Counted from the stretch's first letter, positions 1 through 10,640 are shown. The stretch is 31,615 nucleotides of DNA from Pleurobrachia bachei (GCA_000695325.1 AVPN01000003.1:140924-172538); one strand, 5' to 3'. The notes: generated from the sequence alone by a model not told the origin. A program made the numbers and translations.

Positions 1-192
1 CGCAGCGCTCCCACATGGTTCCCACAGAGCATTCTGCGTGCCCGGCCATCTAGGGAACGTCCCCGGATATCAGGGCATCAATCTGTAACTGGTGCGTCAT
101 TCAATGACGTCTAGTTCAAGTTCATTTCATGTTTAAGGATTCATGCATAGTAACTTTATAACCGTTATGTTTGTAATGTAATATTAACTTAC

Positions 193-272
193 GCAACATG
201 CTTTCTTCGAAGTTTCAAGATTTCCTCTTTGGACAGTTGGGGATGAGCACCAGGTTCCACTATCTTTGACAT
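193..272 (-). CDS. First coding exon of a probable class III aminotransferase-like gene (partial)
   Basis: Read on the minus strand, an ATG at 272 opens 26 codons plus two bases, ending at a consensus donor (GTAAGT, 192 down to 187). The peptide starts MSKIVEPGAHPQLSKEE and ends LKLRRKHV. The end resembles the N-terminus of PLP-dependent ethanolamine-phosphate / phosphohydroxylysine phospho-lyases of the class III aminotransferase group (family pattern roughly LRKKH-I/V-G/A-P-S). The rest of the gene would lie off the left edge. I could not join it in frame to anything at 1-110, where the minus strand has a possible acceptor near 83 but no matching family sequence. The call rests on a short peptide and a good donor, so it is tentative. 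Confidence 0.42.
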
Positions 273-1118
273 TCCTAGGAAAATAGGGAAAATAGTTAAA
301 TATTAAACAAAATATTAAACAACATGTTCAACGAAGGATTGTGCCCTAACCAAATGTGAAATGTGCAAAAAAAACCAAAGTTTAAGATATTGAAGATGAA
401 ACCCGAATTTTAGAAAACCCGGAAAAAGAGCGTTAGATTTCAAAGCCTACCTAACGTAATTACCATACTCTCCAAACAAATTCCGATAAGATAACCTTAT
501 TTTGTGGGTGTGTGGTATTCTAATGAAAACCCGGCGTGGAAAGGAAGTTGAGAATCCGGGGGAAATTTTGAGAGTAATTACTGGCAAAACATGCTTTATA
601 TGGATCCGTTTATTGGGGAAGTTAGGGGACTTGTCAGTAAACCATCTGGAAGGATTTCTTATAAGGAAATTAACAATAATGGCCCCCATAATATGTTAGT
701 GTTTATTATGCAGGATTTGCAAATTTTGTCCTTCTTGTGTCAGAAGTTAAGCTTAGGTAAGGCGGGGTATATCCCTCTTGCACTATACGTCTAGACAAAC
801 ACGCCACGCTTCAACACATTGGTCATTGATAAAGGACATCATAAAGGATACTGTGGTCAATGAAAACATAGCTTATTGGAAGGAGCGGCCTGGGAATGAG
901 TAGAAAGTAGAGAAACGGTGTAACTTGTGGCTGTATATATATTTGACACTTAAGTGACTTCATTGCTCCCTTCGATCGACATGAAGATCTATTTTTGTTA
1001 TCCCTCTCACTCACTCCACGAAGCTCCACCCCTCCTCTCTCCCTCTCTCTCAGTCTTCACCCACCACACCGTTATAACCAGTATATAACCAGTGTAGCGT
1101 AGCAATCATTCCACTATG

Positions 1119-1143
1119 TCTCTCTCTCTCTCTCTCTCTCTCT
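1119..1143. repeat. (TC)n microsatellite
   Basis: Twelve uninterrupted TC units, upstream of the first receptor gene. Confidence 0.95.
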
Positions 1144-1646
1144 GACTTGTCAGCAATGCTGATGCTTGTCAACCGGGTTGCCTCGTTAAATAACAAGGGT
1201 TACCGATAAAGTTTTACGTTGGTTTCAAATAATTGTTATTTTGTTGATTCAACAAAAATTCCGGAGCCCTGGTATTGTATTGCCCTAAAGCTGTGGAGAT
1301 GATTACCCTAATATTTTTCAATTTATCATGATAACGATTGATGCAGCGAAAACTCCTTAGATTGCTCGTATAATTTGAATAATTCGATTTACACCGAGGA
1401 AGAAGCTTTTAAGGAATGTATTTAACGTCGTGACTACTGACTGATGGAATCTTTAATATTCCGACCGTTCCTTTCCTTTTTAGTGACGTAATTAATATCG
1501 GCTGATCCCATACCTTTCAGTACATCTTCCTTGAATATATATATATATAATCGTCATCCCATCATTCCTCTCTTCACACTAGTACAAAACGTGAAGTTCA
1601 CACCATCACGCTATTTGCTATCACATTGTGGTGTAATTTTGTCGCA

Positions 1647-1654
1647 TGACGTCA
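1647..1654. promoter_or_regulatory. Full palindromic CRE (TGACGTCA) just upstream of the first GPCR
   Basis: The octamer TGACGTCA sits in the larger palindrome CATGACGTCATG (1645-1656), 20 bp before the chosen receptor start at 1675. It is the consensus site for CREB/ATF bZIP factors. An in-frame upstream ATG (1654-1656) overlaps its last base, so the element lies at the edge of, or inside, the 5' UTR. Binding is an inference from the motif only. Confidence 0.45.
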
Positions 1655-1674
1655 TGATTGTTGTAGAAGGTGCA

Positions 1675-2919
1675 ATGGCGGACGTGATAACTTTAGAAAA
1701 CGGCCCGGAAAAGTTTGCTCTTCTTGGTTGGTCACTATTTACAGGTATGTGGTTTTTATAGCATGATAATACATGATACTCCAAAAAGTTTAACTGATTT
1801 TAGATCACATTGAACTGACCATAGTTTTTTATAGGTGTCATTGGGGTGTTGGGTAACACCTTTATCCTGGTATTATCGCTCAAATTCAACGCTATAAAGT
1901 TGGACAAAGTCTCTGTTATCCTAATTCTCAACATTGCAGTAGCTGACCTCCTTTTCTCATGTATGTAGATGTATTATACCATATCTTGTTCAGATTCTCC
2001 CATACCTAGGCTTGAGTTTATCAACAATGCAAAAATACCATATGTCATTACTCTGAAATATCACTAATATCTAAACACCATATTTCTCCCAGGTACGGTT
2101 ATCCTACCAACGACAGGTTCTATAGCAACTGAGCAGTGGCTCTACGGCTCCCTCCTCTGTTCCGCTACCAACTTCCTCGAAACCATCACCCTCGTTACCT
2201 CAATCGTGCTCCTCTGTATGCTCAATGTCAGCAAACTACTCCGCATGAGGAGCCCTCTCCGGGCCCTAAACAGGAGTAAGAGGACCGGGTATTGGTTAGC
2301 GGGTGTGGCATGGATGACACCCATAGTCCTAGTTGTCCTACCCAGTCTGGCACTTCACCGATCAGCATCCTTCAAACACCTCCCATATCGGTGTGATAGT
2401 GTGGCGATTCCAGCAGTAGACGGCTGGTTGGACCCTCTCTACGCTTCAACCCTCATCTTCCTCCCTATGATTGTTGTGACTGTAACAACTGTGTGGCTCC
2501 TCCGACTACTGTACAAACTACGTGGTCTCCAGAAACAAAGTGTCCTTACCCTCCTCCTAATTTCCACCCTATTTTTCCTCTCTTTTGTCCCCCATGGTAT
2601 ATTCTTTGTCCTGTCGCTAGTGTTTGATGTCTCCAAATCAGCGCCACTACAACACTACTACCGGTTTACCGTGTTCATCATAAACCTGAATAGCATGGGA
2701 AACGCTTTCCTCTACTACCTCTCCATCGCCAGCTACACCAAGTTCATTAAGCAGGCCTACTACAAGACTAGACTGGTGTTGTGTGGTACGGCCATACCCC
2801 CGAATATTGCGTTACAACTCAGGAGGGGCACATTGGATAGGAGTCAGGCCTACACACTGGACGAACTGCATGGAGGCACTGGCCGAATCACAGCTATCAT
2901 CAAGTCATCCATGCAGTAG
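1675..2919 (+). CDS. Rhodopsin-like (class A) GPCR, three coding exons
   Basis: Seven-transmembrane receptor of the plasma membrane. Coding exons are 1675-1744, 1835-1960 and 2093-2919, joined by GT-AG introns of 90 and 132 bp in matching phase 1, giving 340 residues. Visible class A marks: the TM1 Gly-Asn pair (30-31), TM2 LNIAVADL with Asp61, ECL1 Trp81, the TM3 disulfide Cys88, and the TM6 segment FLSFVPHG. By spacing from Cys88 the DRY position reads Ser-Lys-Leu (112-114), so Arg3.50 is Lys. In TM7 the NPxxY motif reads NAFLY, with Pro lost. The start could also be the in-frame ATG at 1654. The closest relative in the window is the receptor at 9645, which shares the RGLQKQSV segment before TM6. 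Ligand and G-protein partner are unknown; it may be an orphan, lineage-specific receptor. Confidence 0.85.
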
Positions 2920-2942
2920 AATTCCTGTACTGTTTTAGTATA

Positions 2943-2978
2943 GAGAGACAGAGAGAGAGAGAGAGGGAGAGAGAGAGT
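2943..2978. repeat. (GA)n microsatellite in the receptor 3' region
   Basis: An imperfect GA tract begins 24 bp after the receptor stop codon and probably lies in its 3' UTR or immediate downstream DNA. Confidence 0.9.
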
Positions 2979-3089
2979 TCTACTTAGTGCCCGGACTCCA
3001 GCAGATGACAGGAAAATGAGTCAGCTGAGGCGAGAGATATGAATTTCCCCAGAAGTTAGCGGGTTTCAGACCTCTTGATTTAGACAACT

Positions 3090-3172
3090 ATACTTATCTT
3101 TCTATCTATCTTATTACCTCTCTCTCTATCTTTTTATCTTCTTATCTCTTTCTATCTCTCTCTCCCTACCTA
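3090..3172. repeat. Pyrimidine-rich (TCTA/TCTC)n tract
   Basis: Low-complexity sequence of TCTA, TCTC and TTATC units; no coding potential. Confidence 0.8.
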
Positions 3173-3627
3173 CATGTGCAGCAACTGGTTATTCACCTTC
3201 GTTACTCTTTGAAAAGCACGGAAGTTTTCGCTGTGAAACATACTGTAATTATTTCATGACTAATTTTTTTATGCGTCAACCAGTTGTCTTCAATGTCCAG
3301 ACGGGTTTTGTTGCTGTGTTGTCAGAGGAAACTGTTTAGGACCGGAAACATTATGAGACCGGCTACGTGGTAAAATTCTATGCTCAATCATCTAGCCCAA
3401 TATACCTCATAAAACATAACAAATCCGTTTCCGTTGAGAAGGATATCACTATAAGCTAGGGTCTGTGCCAATGAACTAGGATAACTTGAATCCTCCTATA
3501 CTGTGTTATCTACAAAAAAATGATAGCTGTCAATATTTATGCTTGATTGCTTGAATAAATTATTCGGAATAATGCAAAGCTGTCAAAGAATTCTCGATGG
3601 TTATGATTGGTTGAGAAACTTCCCATG

Positions 3628-3661
3628 CATGAGCTTTTGATAGAACTATCAAAAGCTCATG
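3628..3661. repeat. Perfect 16-bp hairpin, 2-nt loop (left copy)
   Basis: CATGAGCTTTTGATAG, then AA, then its exact reverse complement. The same hairpin recurs at 4700-4733 in the right copy of the tandem duplication. It could be a transposon footprint or a cruciform-forming site; no flanking target duplication is visible. Confidence 0.9.
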
Positions 3662-3790
3662 GGAACCAACTAGAACTTTGAAACACGCCCATTCTTATTC
3701 TGATTTTTTCTGATGCGTTATGTCAAAAAAATAAAATGAAAATATTCTGATGCGTTAAAACCCTAATGACAGCCATGTTATGTTTCTAAG

Positions 3791-3792
<2 letters not shown>

Positions 3793-3828
<36 letters not shown>
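3793..3828. repeat. (TC)n microsatellite, shorter allele-like copy
   Basis: 36 bp of TC inside the left copy of duplication 1. The corresponding tract in the right copy is 20 bp longer. Confidence 0.95.
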
Positions 3829-3834
<6 letters not shown>

Positions 3835-4372
3835 TCTATCTCACCCTCTATCTCTCTAACCCTCTATCTCTCTTACTCATTAATGCAATGTCACCTGGCG
3901 ACTAATTGAGGGAACCAACGCTGAACTTAGAAAATATTTAATGTTGTAGTTCAATACTTGGCGTTTAAATTGTTGTCCTAGTAACAAAGTATCGATTGAG
4001 AAGTTTTCTCTAGGAGTAGGATGGTAATTGACGCTAACTGTTTTAATTGAAAGTCCTACTAAATTTTGAATGGCATCTTTTTTAGATATCAGTATTAATC
4101 ATTTAACAAGACAGAAGTTAGATTAAATCCAAAGTTAAACCGTGGGTGGTCCGTGATTACAGTTCAACCCAGTTTATCAACCTGACCCACCATCAAACTT
4201 TCCTAGAAAAGAGTATCGTCAAATATTTAAGATACGAGTGGCTAAATTGATACCTTATTTGAACTGAATTGTAAAACTGTCGGGGCGCAGCGAGCCCTCG
4301 ACTTGATTGTCACTTGTCAGTCGGGAGGAAGTTTGCTTGCTGCTATATTCACAATCAGACAAATTGATGATA

Positions 4373-4862
4373 ACGGGTTTTGTTGCTGTGTTGTCAGAGG
4401 AAACTGTTTAGGACCGGAAACATTATGAGACCGGCTACGTGGTAAAATTCTATGCTCAATCATCTAGCCCAATATACCTCATAAAACATAACAAATCCGT
4501 TTCCGTTGAGAAGGATATCACTATAAGCTAGGGTCTGTGCCAATGAACTAGGATAACTTGAATCCTCCTATACTGTGTTATCTACAAAAAAATGATAGCT
4601 GTCAATATTTATGCTTGATTGCTTGAATAAATTATTCGGAATAATGCAAAGCTGTCAAAGAATTCTCGATGGTTATGATTGGTTGAGAAACTTCCCATGC
4701 ATGAGCTTTTGATAGAACTATCAAAAGCTCATGGGAACCAACTAGAACTTTGAAACACGCCCATTCTTATTCTGATTTTTTCTGATGCGTTATGTCAAAA
4801 AAATAAAATGAAAATATTCTGATGCGTTAAAACCCTAATGACAGCCATGTTATGTTTCTAAG

Positions 4863-4926
<64 letters not shown>

Positions 4927-5464
4927 TCTATCTCACCCTCTATCTCTCTAACCCTCTATCTCTCTTACTCATTAATGCAATGTCACCTGGCGACTAATTG
5001 AGGGAACCAACGCTGAACTTAGAAAATATTTAATGTTGTAGTTCAATACTTGGCGTTTAAATTGTTGTCCTAGTAACAAAGTATCGATTGAGAAGTTTTC
5101 TCTAGGAGTAGGATGGTAATTGACGCTAACTGTTTTAATTGAAAGTCCTACTAAATTTTGAATGGCATCTTTTTTAGATATCAGTATTAATCATTTAACA
5201 AGACAGAAGTTAGATTAAATCCAAAGTTAAACCGTGGGTGGTCCGTGATTACAGTTCAACCCAGTTTATCAACCTGACCCACCATCAAACTTTCCTAGAA
5301 AAGAGTATCGTCAAATATTTAAGATACGAGTGGCTAAATTGATACCTTATTTGAACTGAATTGTAAAACTGTCGGGGCGCAGCGAGCCCTCGACTTGATT
5401 GTCACTTGTCAGTCGGGAGGAAGTTTGCTTGCTGCTATATTCACAATCAGACAAATTGATGATA
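4373..5464. repeat. Tandem duplication 1, right copy (about 1.09 kb)
   Basis: Repeats 3301-4372 with an offset of 1072 bp before the (TC)n tract and 1092 bp after it. The duplicated sequence ends in GATGATAA and then enters unique DNA (ATTAAAATCC). The junction shows at most one or two bases of microhomology. Confidence 0.95.
4865..4920. repeat. (TC)n microsatellite, longer copy
   Basis: 28 uninterrupted TC units; the only difference noticed between the two copies of duplication 1. Confidence 0.95.
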
Positions 5465-5771
5465 AATTAAAATCCTACATTGTATAACGAGACACGACCA
5501 ATCTATAGCATTTAGCACGCCTCGCAAATTTGTAAACGTGTGCGTGATCGTCCTAATGTCCTCTTCCTTTACATATTTTACAGGGGATCACGCTAGACGG
5601 CTCGCGTCAACTTTACAATTAATTTGAGAAGCAAGTTTGTTGAATCATGTATACAGTGCTCCAGTTGTTTAGTAATTTCAACCGATGAGAAACATCCCCA
5701 TATGAAAACTCCACACATGTACACGCATGTACATACTGACACTGATATTATGATCTAACTTTGTGATCATA

Positions 5772-6044
5772 TCATTGATCGCTAATTATCAAAGACGTTT
5801 GTGGGAGAGAATCCGTATTATAGCAATCTTCTATCAAATTTGTAAAAGTTGATGAATTCTTCGATGTCGAAATGCCAGTGCCCACTCTCAGTGTAGACTG
5901 TAGCTCTCCCAGGGTAATAGCTCTCCCGTATTCAACAACAATGTATATTCGATATGTTCTACAGGCCTTTTTTGCTTCCTGCACCATTGTTTTCGATTCG
6001 CCGGACTGATCTAAGGATCTCTCCAGCATCTTACTGCTAACCAT
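5772..6044 (-). CDS. Possible small ORF, 90 codons, unrecognised
   Basis: An ATG at 6044 opens 90 codons, starting MVSSKMLERSLDQSGESK and containing YRIYIVVEYGRAITLGEL. It is hydrophilic with no signal peptide, membrane segment or family I can name. In its favour are a composition slightly richer than the surrounding AT-rich DNA and an RFX-like X-box with a TGACGTA half site about 150-170 bp upstream of its start. Against it, a 90-codon frame can arise by chance. It may be an exon of a larger gene or nothing. Confidence 0.2.
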   Translation of the reverse strand: MVSSKMLERSLDQSGESKTMVQEAKKACRTYRIYIVVEYGRAITLGELQSTLRVGTGISTSKNSSTFTNLIEDCYNTDSLPQTSLIISDQ

Positions 6045-6194
6045 TTACCGGTTACTAGCTACATGACCCACCTAATTCTCTCCGTAACATATAATTACAA
6101 CTCCCGTATTATAATGTCGCAATTACAAGCGCCAGTCATTGTGACAATGACATTGAAAGCAGAATTTGACGTGATTGAAGGGGAGTTCCCATTT

Positions 6195-6217
6195 GTCACC
6201 GCGGTTGCCTAGGTGAC
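6195..6217. promoter_or_regulatory. Candidate RFX X-box / inverted GTCACC-GGTGAC element
   Basis: The sequence contains GTTGCC-TA-GGTGAC, close to the RFX X-box pattern GTNRCC-(0-3)-RGYAAC with one mismatch in the right half. A further GTCACC lies 3 bp to its left and a TGACGTA half-CRE follows. It could drive the minus-strand frame ending at 5772. The support is motif shape only. Confidence 0.25.
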
Positions 6218-7028
6218 GTATTCTTGGGAGTGTCTCAATTGATGCACACATGTGCACTAAGTTGTATAGATGATGTGGCATTCTAGAAAGCACATGCAAT
6301 TATTATATTGACATTAATGTAAGATATCGTTTTCTATAGCCATAATAAAGATCAATAATTGCCTAATGTTGTGTTTGGTTTCATCGCGTCGATGAATTAT
6401 AAAAGCATGTCTTCAGATAGGCGTGTTAGTACGTGATTTACTTGGAAGGATGTAAAATTTGCATACTTCCAGGTACAAAAAAGAATTCCATCGGCTAAAG
6501 TTATATTTATATCACTGATAGTTCATGGACTTCTTTTTGTTGCTACCTCTCCTTGTCACCGAATGCTATTTTAATTGGGGACCTTTTATACTACTTTATA
6601 CTATTTACCCTTCCTTCAAGTGGCTTATTCTTTAGACCTACGGTACCTTGCACAGACCGTTAAGCTCCACGTGTATAAATTAACGTGACACTGTGACCAG
6701 TAATTGTTTCCCCTCTACCCGTACGTATCTATAACTTCATATCTATAACTTCTTTGTATCATTTTCTTAATTACGAGTTTGAAAACAATTAAAGCCAGCA
6801 TCATGCTCTCTCATCATCATCATCATTTATATCAAAAGTTCCTCTGACTTTTGTGTGGAACGTCATATCTCACTCGATTTTAAAGTTTTTTAACGTGATC
6901 ATGGTTGATGAAACCACAATTATATCATGTTATAAAGTAGTGCTATATGTAATTGACATCCCTCTCCTTCCTCAATTGCTAATAATTACGATCATAGAGC
7001 TATTGATTTCGTTAATTAAGGAATATGC

Positions 7029-7073
7029 CTCTCTCTCTCTCTCTTTCTCTCTCTTTTCTCTCTCTCTCTCCCT
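7029..7073. repeat. CT-rich microsatellite
   Basis: Interrupted (CT)n tract with TTT breaks; low complexity. Confidence 0.85.
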
Positions 7074-7943
7074 TTTCACTAATTACAACATCTCGATTCA
7101 CTAATTTTAATTGACCACACAATTACCCTATAATCTAGATTACACTTGACAGTGAGTCATCCCGATCATCACGTGCATGAGGAAGCAAAGTGTTTCGTGA
7201 TAACAGTGAGAGATAGTGGTTCAGTAAAATGATACAAAGTGACGTGATATCATAACTCTGTCATCGCTCTTTCAAACATGTGCTCTTTGTGTGTCTTTCA
7301 AATGTGGGTGAGGTCTTAGTGTGGTATGTACTATATAAAAGTAAGCATGGACCTTTCACAGATATGTCAGACTGTCAGAGCTGCACGTCACTGTCTGATA
7401 CACATTCTACTTTGTTACTCCACCCCATGGAATACTGTACTGTCGGCCTATTACTCTATGACATGTTTCCATCGGAGTTAGTTACCTGAGTTTTCATAGC
7501 AAGAATTTTCTGATATCTTATATGGTTTACGATCTAAGAGGCTTTGATTCCTGACATTTAGGTGGTCCTCCGAGTACCTAGTTTATAAATTATGCAAACC
7601 TTAAAAGTTCAAGTTACATATTACATAACTCATAAGTTCAATGGATCACATGGTTATTTATGAGCTTCCTCAATAACAGCTGTGCCCTTCCCTAAATATA
7701 ATCCCACAAAAACTACATAATCACATGTGTATAATTTGCAATACTCCCTTGCACAAGACGTGTGTCTAGAGCCTAGCTGGGAGGCTTTTCATTAGGCAAT
7801 GCATATACCGCAGCTATTTCATGTATAACCACAACTAGCCGGGACGGCGTAGAGTGTTTTAAATCACACACACCAATAAACCATTGTCAAAAGTATTATT
7901 TCATAATACATAACACACATGGTTAAATATTCTGACTCAGCAT

Positions 7944-7967
7944 GTATAGCTTCTATAGAAGCTATAC
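7944..7967. repeat. Perfect 24-bp palindrome
   Basis: GTATAGCTTCTA is followed directly by its exact reverse complement, with no spacer. No target duplication or gene is adjacent. Confidence 0.9.
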
Positions 7968-9644
7968 AGCTGATGGGATGGTTTGGGAGACGGGAAGTCG
8001 CACGCCTTCAATGAGTTAATGCACACTGAAAGCTTGCTGAGTGTTATGATTATTTCATAAGTCGACCCATTGGGAGACTTAAAGATTATGATAACAACAC
8101 CTCACGGGCCACGGCTCACAAGCTATTATTGTTTAAAACCGATACGATATTTAGATTTGAATATCTGAGAGCTACCTATATCTGATTTTAGTTTCTTTCA
8201 AGTTCTAGAACGGATCGATAGGTCTGATTTGATGAAAGAAAGATACAAACAGTGCACTGATCGGAGTCAATCAATTTTTAACATACACATCCTAGAATGT
8301 GTGCCGCTTTTCTCACTGACCTTCTGACTATAATTCTCAAAATTCTTTCTCGCTCTGCCCGCACGGCCTCATGAAAAACGTCTACATCGGTATGATTGTA
8401 AAACATGCTGTGTTTCAAGATCTAGTATGATGTTCAGTTTTTGTTTTAGTTTTTTTAGTTTTGTCGTCATTTAAAAATGGTTAAGTAATCAGTGATCCTA
8501 TCTCTTTACGTAGGTCTTAGGGAGTGCTATACTAATTACTACAAAATAACTTGATATTCGAATTGTGTAAATTGGGTGTAGTAAGCTTAATTGTGTCGTG
8601 GTTACATATTTTTCTCCTGTTATGCATAACTGTAGTCTGTATGTCAGTCTGTGTAAAACACTGCTTGAATTTATATTTTCTAGGTTTTTAGGTTTCTCAA
8701 GCCTCAAAATATCCATAAAGGCTCAACATTCTGATATAATGATCAAGCTTTTTACGATCCTATATCCTTATAATATATCCTTATTCGTAAAAAACAATGC
8801 TTGCTGTATTGTTTGTAATGTCTAGTTTTGCATCTTTTGATTTGTCACCTTTATGGGAATTACCTTGTGGGATGGTTATAATCATGAGACATACTCGCAG
8901 TATGATCAGTAGACTACTGAGACATGTAGCGTTTTACTCTTACGACAGTATAGACATATTGTCATCTTCACAATATCAATCTCATCTCTTTTCGCTTTAA
9001 CCACCTTTTGGTTTGTAGTAGTAGCATATAAAACTGCCAAACTCTAGTCTCTACTTGCACTATAACGACCAATGTCTCACATGATCAGTGCTTAATAAGC
9101 ACTGCTCATATAATGCAATGCATGATATGCATGCTGCTCCCATTCGTATCTTAACTTTTGTTAAATTAATTGTGATAATATTGCGTTTCATTGGTGACCA
9201 TCTAAAAGCTTGTTTCATTTTTAATTCCCTCTCACTGCCCTCAATCCACCTCTATTGTAGCTGCGACAGTGTATATATAGCAGCACAGAAATTGCCAGGC
9301 ATATCTTTGTTTTACTCCTGCCTTTATTAGACATGTTTATTAGACCGAGGCATAGGAGCTGAGATGCTGTGGCTTAGCTTCTTGCCTTTTAAATATATCA
9401 ACACCGTCGAGTAAATGAGTTCTGCTTGGAACAAATTAGATACCCTTCTGAGACACTTCCTTGCGTAGGATATTATCAATTTGCAGTAAATGCAAGATGA
9501 GATACTGTATAACTATGTTTAAACACTCTTCGATAAGTCCCCAAAAGTTAAATTAAATCTGCTTGTTTCATAGTTTGACAGCACTGCACTCATCTCTTTA
9601 CTACTGATAACTAATCACACTCTTCCTCTAACAGTTATACAATC

Positions 9645-10640
9645 ATGTCCTACAACATCTCTAGTGTGGAGCGATACTCCGTCTTCCTCTGGAGCACCAC
9701 CACTGGTGTCATCTCCGTCACGGGCAACCTGACCGTCCTACTTGCTGCGGTGGTGTTCCGTGCCCTAAAACTCGACAAAGTCTCCCTGGTGCTCATCTCA
9801 AACCTGGCCATAGCCGATCTAATCACCGGCATCACTGCCATTTTACCCACAATAGGGACCTCCCTGGCGGGTGAATGGGTGTATGGAGGGTTCCTGTGTA
9901 TCGCTACCAACTACCTTGAGAGTATATCCACCGCAACTAGTATTGGCCTGCTGTGCTCTATAAACGTGGCCAAACTGACCAGCCTGCTCTGTCCACTACG
10001 AGCTCTAACCCGGACCCGGAAGTGTGGTTATGTCGTGGCAGCTTCCATCTGGTTACTGAGTCTCTTCACTGTGGTTCCCTACCTTATCGTGGGGGTGGAT
10101 GTCAGCTACTCTCCGGTAATGATGCGGTGTAACAAAGGATCCGTGGAGTCCCTGGACACCTGGCTGAAACCCATTCTCTCTGCCTCCCTTGTCTTTGGTC
10201 CCTTCCTCCTTATCAACATTGGGACGGTGTGGCTGCTCTACTTTGTGCACACGGCCCGGGGTCTCCAGAAACAGAGCGTAGTCATGGTGATTCTAATCTC
10301 CCTCATCTTCATGATCTCATTCCTCCCTTACGGTCTCATCATGCTCAAAGTCATCCCGGGGACCCTGCTGTGGTTTGTAAAGGTTGCCATTTATACACCC
10401 TTCCTGAATTGTACGTGCAACCCCCTCGTCTACTTCTTCACCATTTCCAGCTTCAGGGACTTTGTTCTGATCAGTTTGAGGCTGAAGAAGAAAGCCCGGA
10501 AATCCCCGGTGTTTTTCCGACATTCTAGCATGTATTCACATACCGGTGGAGGTGACCAAGTTGTGATGACTACCCATATGGGTAACCTCCGCAGAAACAA
10601 TGAACTGGCGGATAGCACGGAGAAATTTTTTAGAGGCTAG
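9645..10640 (+). CDS. Rhodopsin-like (class A) GPCR, single coding exon
   Basis: 331-residue seven-transmembrane receptor. It has an N-glycosylation site at Asn4 (NIS), the TM1 Gly-Asn pair (27-28), TM2 SNLAIADL with Asp58, ECL1 Trp78, the TM3 disulfide Cys85 and an ECL2 cysteine in MRCNKG. TM6 carries ISFLPYGL and TM7 a full NPLVY motif, followed by a basic helix 8 (RLKKKARK). By spacing from Cys85 the DRY position reads Ala-Lys-Leu (109-111), so Arg3.50 is Lys, as in the receptor at 1675. That paralogue has two introns in its N-terminal coding half and this one has none. A good acceptor 10 bp before the ATG implies an intron in the 5' UTR. An ATTAAA polyadenylation signal lies near 10756. 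Intron loss through retroposition, or intron gain in the other gene, would explain the difference. Ligand unknown. Confidence 0.9.
   Translation: MSYNISSVERYSVFLWSTTTGVISVTGNLTVLLAAVVFRALKLDKVSLVLISNLAIADLITGITAILPTIGTSLAGEWVYGGFLCIATNYLESISTATSIGLLCSINVAKLTSLLCPLRALTRTRKCGYVVAASIWLLSLFTVVPYLIVGVDVSYSPVMMRCNKGSVESLDTWLKPILSASLVFGPFLLINIGTVWLLYFVHTARGLQKQSVVMVILISLIFMISFLPYGLIMLKVIPGTLLWFVKVAIYTPFLNCTCNPLVYFFTISSFRDFVLISLRLKKKARKSPVFFRHSSMYSHTGGGDQVVMTTHMGNLRRNNELADSTEKFFRG

Larger units (their letters stand above)
273..1674. other. Intergenic region between two divergent genes; microsatellite, no supported gene
   Basis: AT-rich sequence with only short overlapping reading frames of no recognisable family. 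It contains a (TC)n tract at 1119-1143, a pyrimidine-rich stretch around 1028-1052 and a TATATATATA run at about 1537-1549 that could serve as a TATA element for the receptor gene downstream. The minus-strand gene at 193-272 and the plus-strand receptor diverge from this interval, so both promoters probably lie here. Confidence 0.5.
3301..4372. repeat. Tandem duplication 1, left copy (about 1.07 kb)
   Basis: Starts ACGGGTTTTGTTGCTG and is directly followed by a second copy at 4373. By eye the copies agree throughout except in an internal (TC)n tract, which is 36 bp here (3793-3828) and 56 bp in the right copy. The unit holds a perfect hairpin (3628-3661), a GGGC-7 nt-GCCC motif near 4280 and no recognisable gene. 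Such identity means a recent duplication or an assembly artefact. Confidence 0.95.
6230..9644. other. Long gene-poor interval upstream of the second GPCR
   Basis: AT-rich DNA with short, non-homologous reading frames only. It holds an (ATC)n run near 6808-6825, a CT-rich tract (7029-7073), a perfect 24-bp palindrome (7944-7967) and a TATATATAG element at 9272-9280 that could be the core promoter of the receptor at 9645. A pyrimidine-rich acceptor, CTCTTCCTCTAACAG, ends at about 9634, just before that receptor's ATG, and suggests a non-coding first exon somewhere upstream. I see no other gene. Confidence 0.5.

Noticed and set aside
1-84. Open minus-strand frame after an acceptor-like CAG, as a second exon of the aminotransferase-like gene
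   Set aside because: The phase does not join to the exon at 193-272 without a stop, and the peptide does not resemble the family.
6853-7104. 83-codon frame with hydrophobic start and Ser-Leu tail
   Set aside because: AT-rich sequence running into a CT tract; no start context or homology.
10229-10528. 99-codon frame inside the second GPCR
   Set aside because: Shadow frame of a real gene; His/Pro-rich composition typical of a shifted frame.
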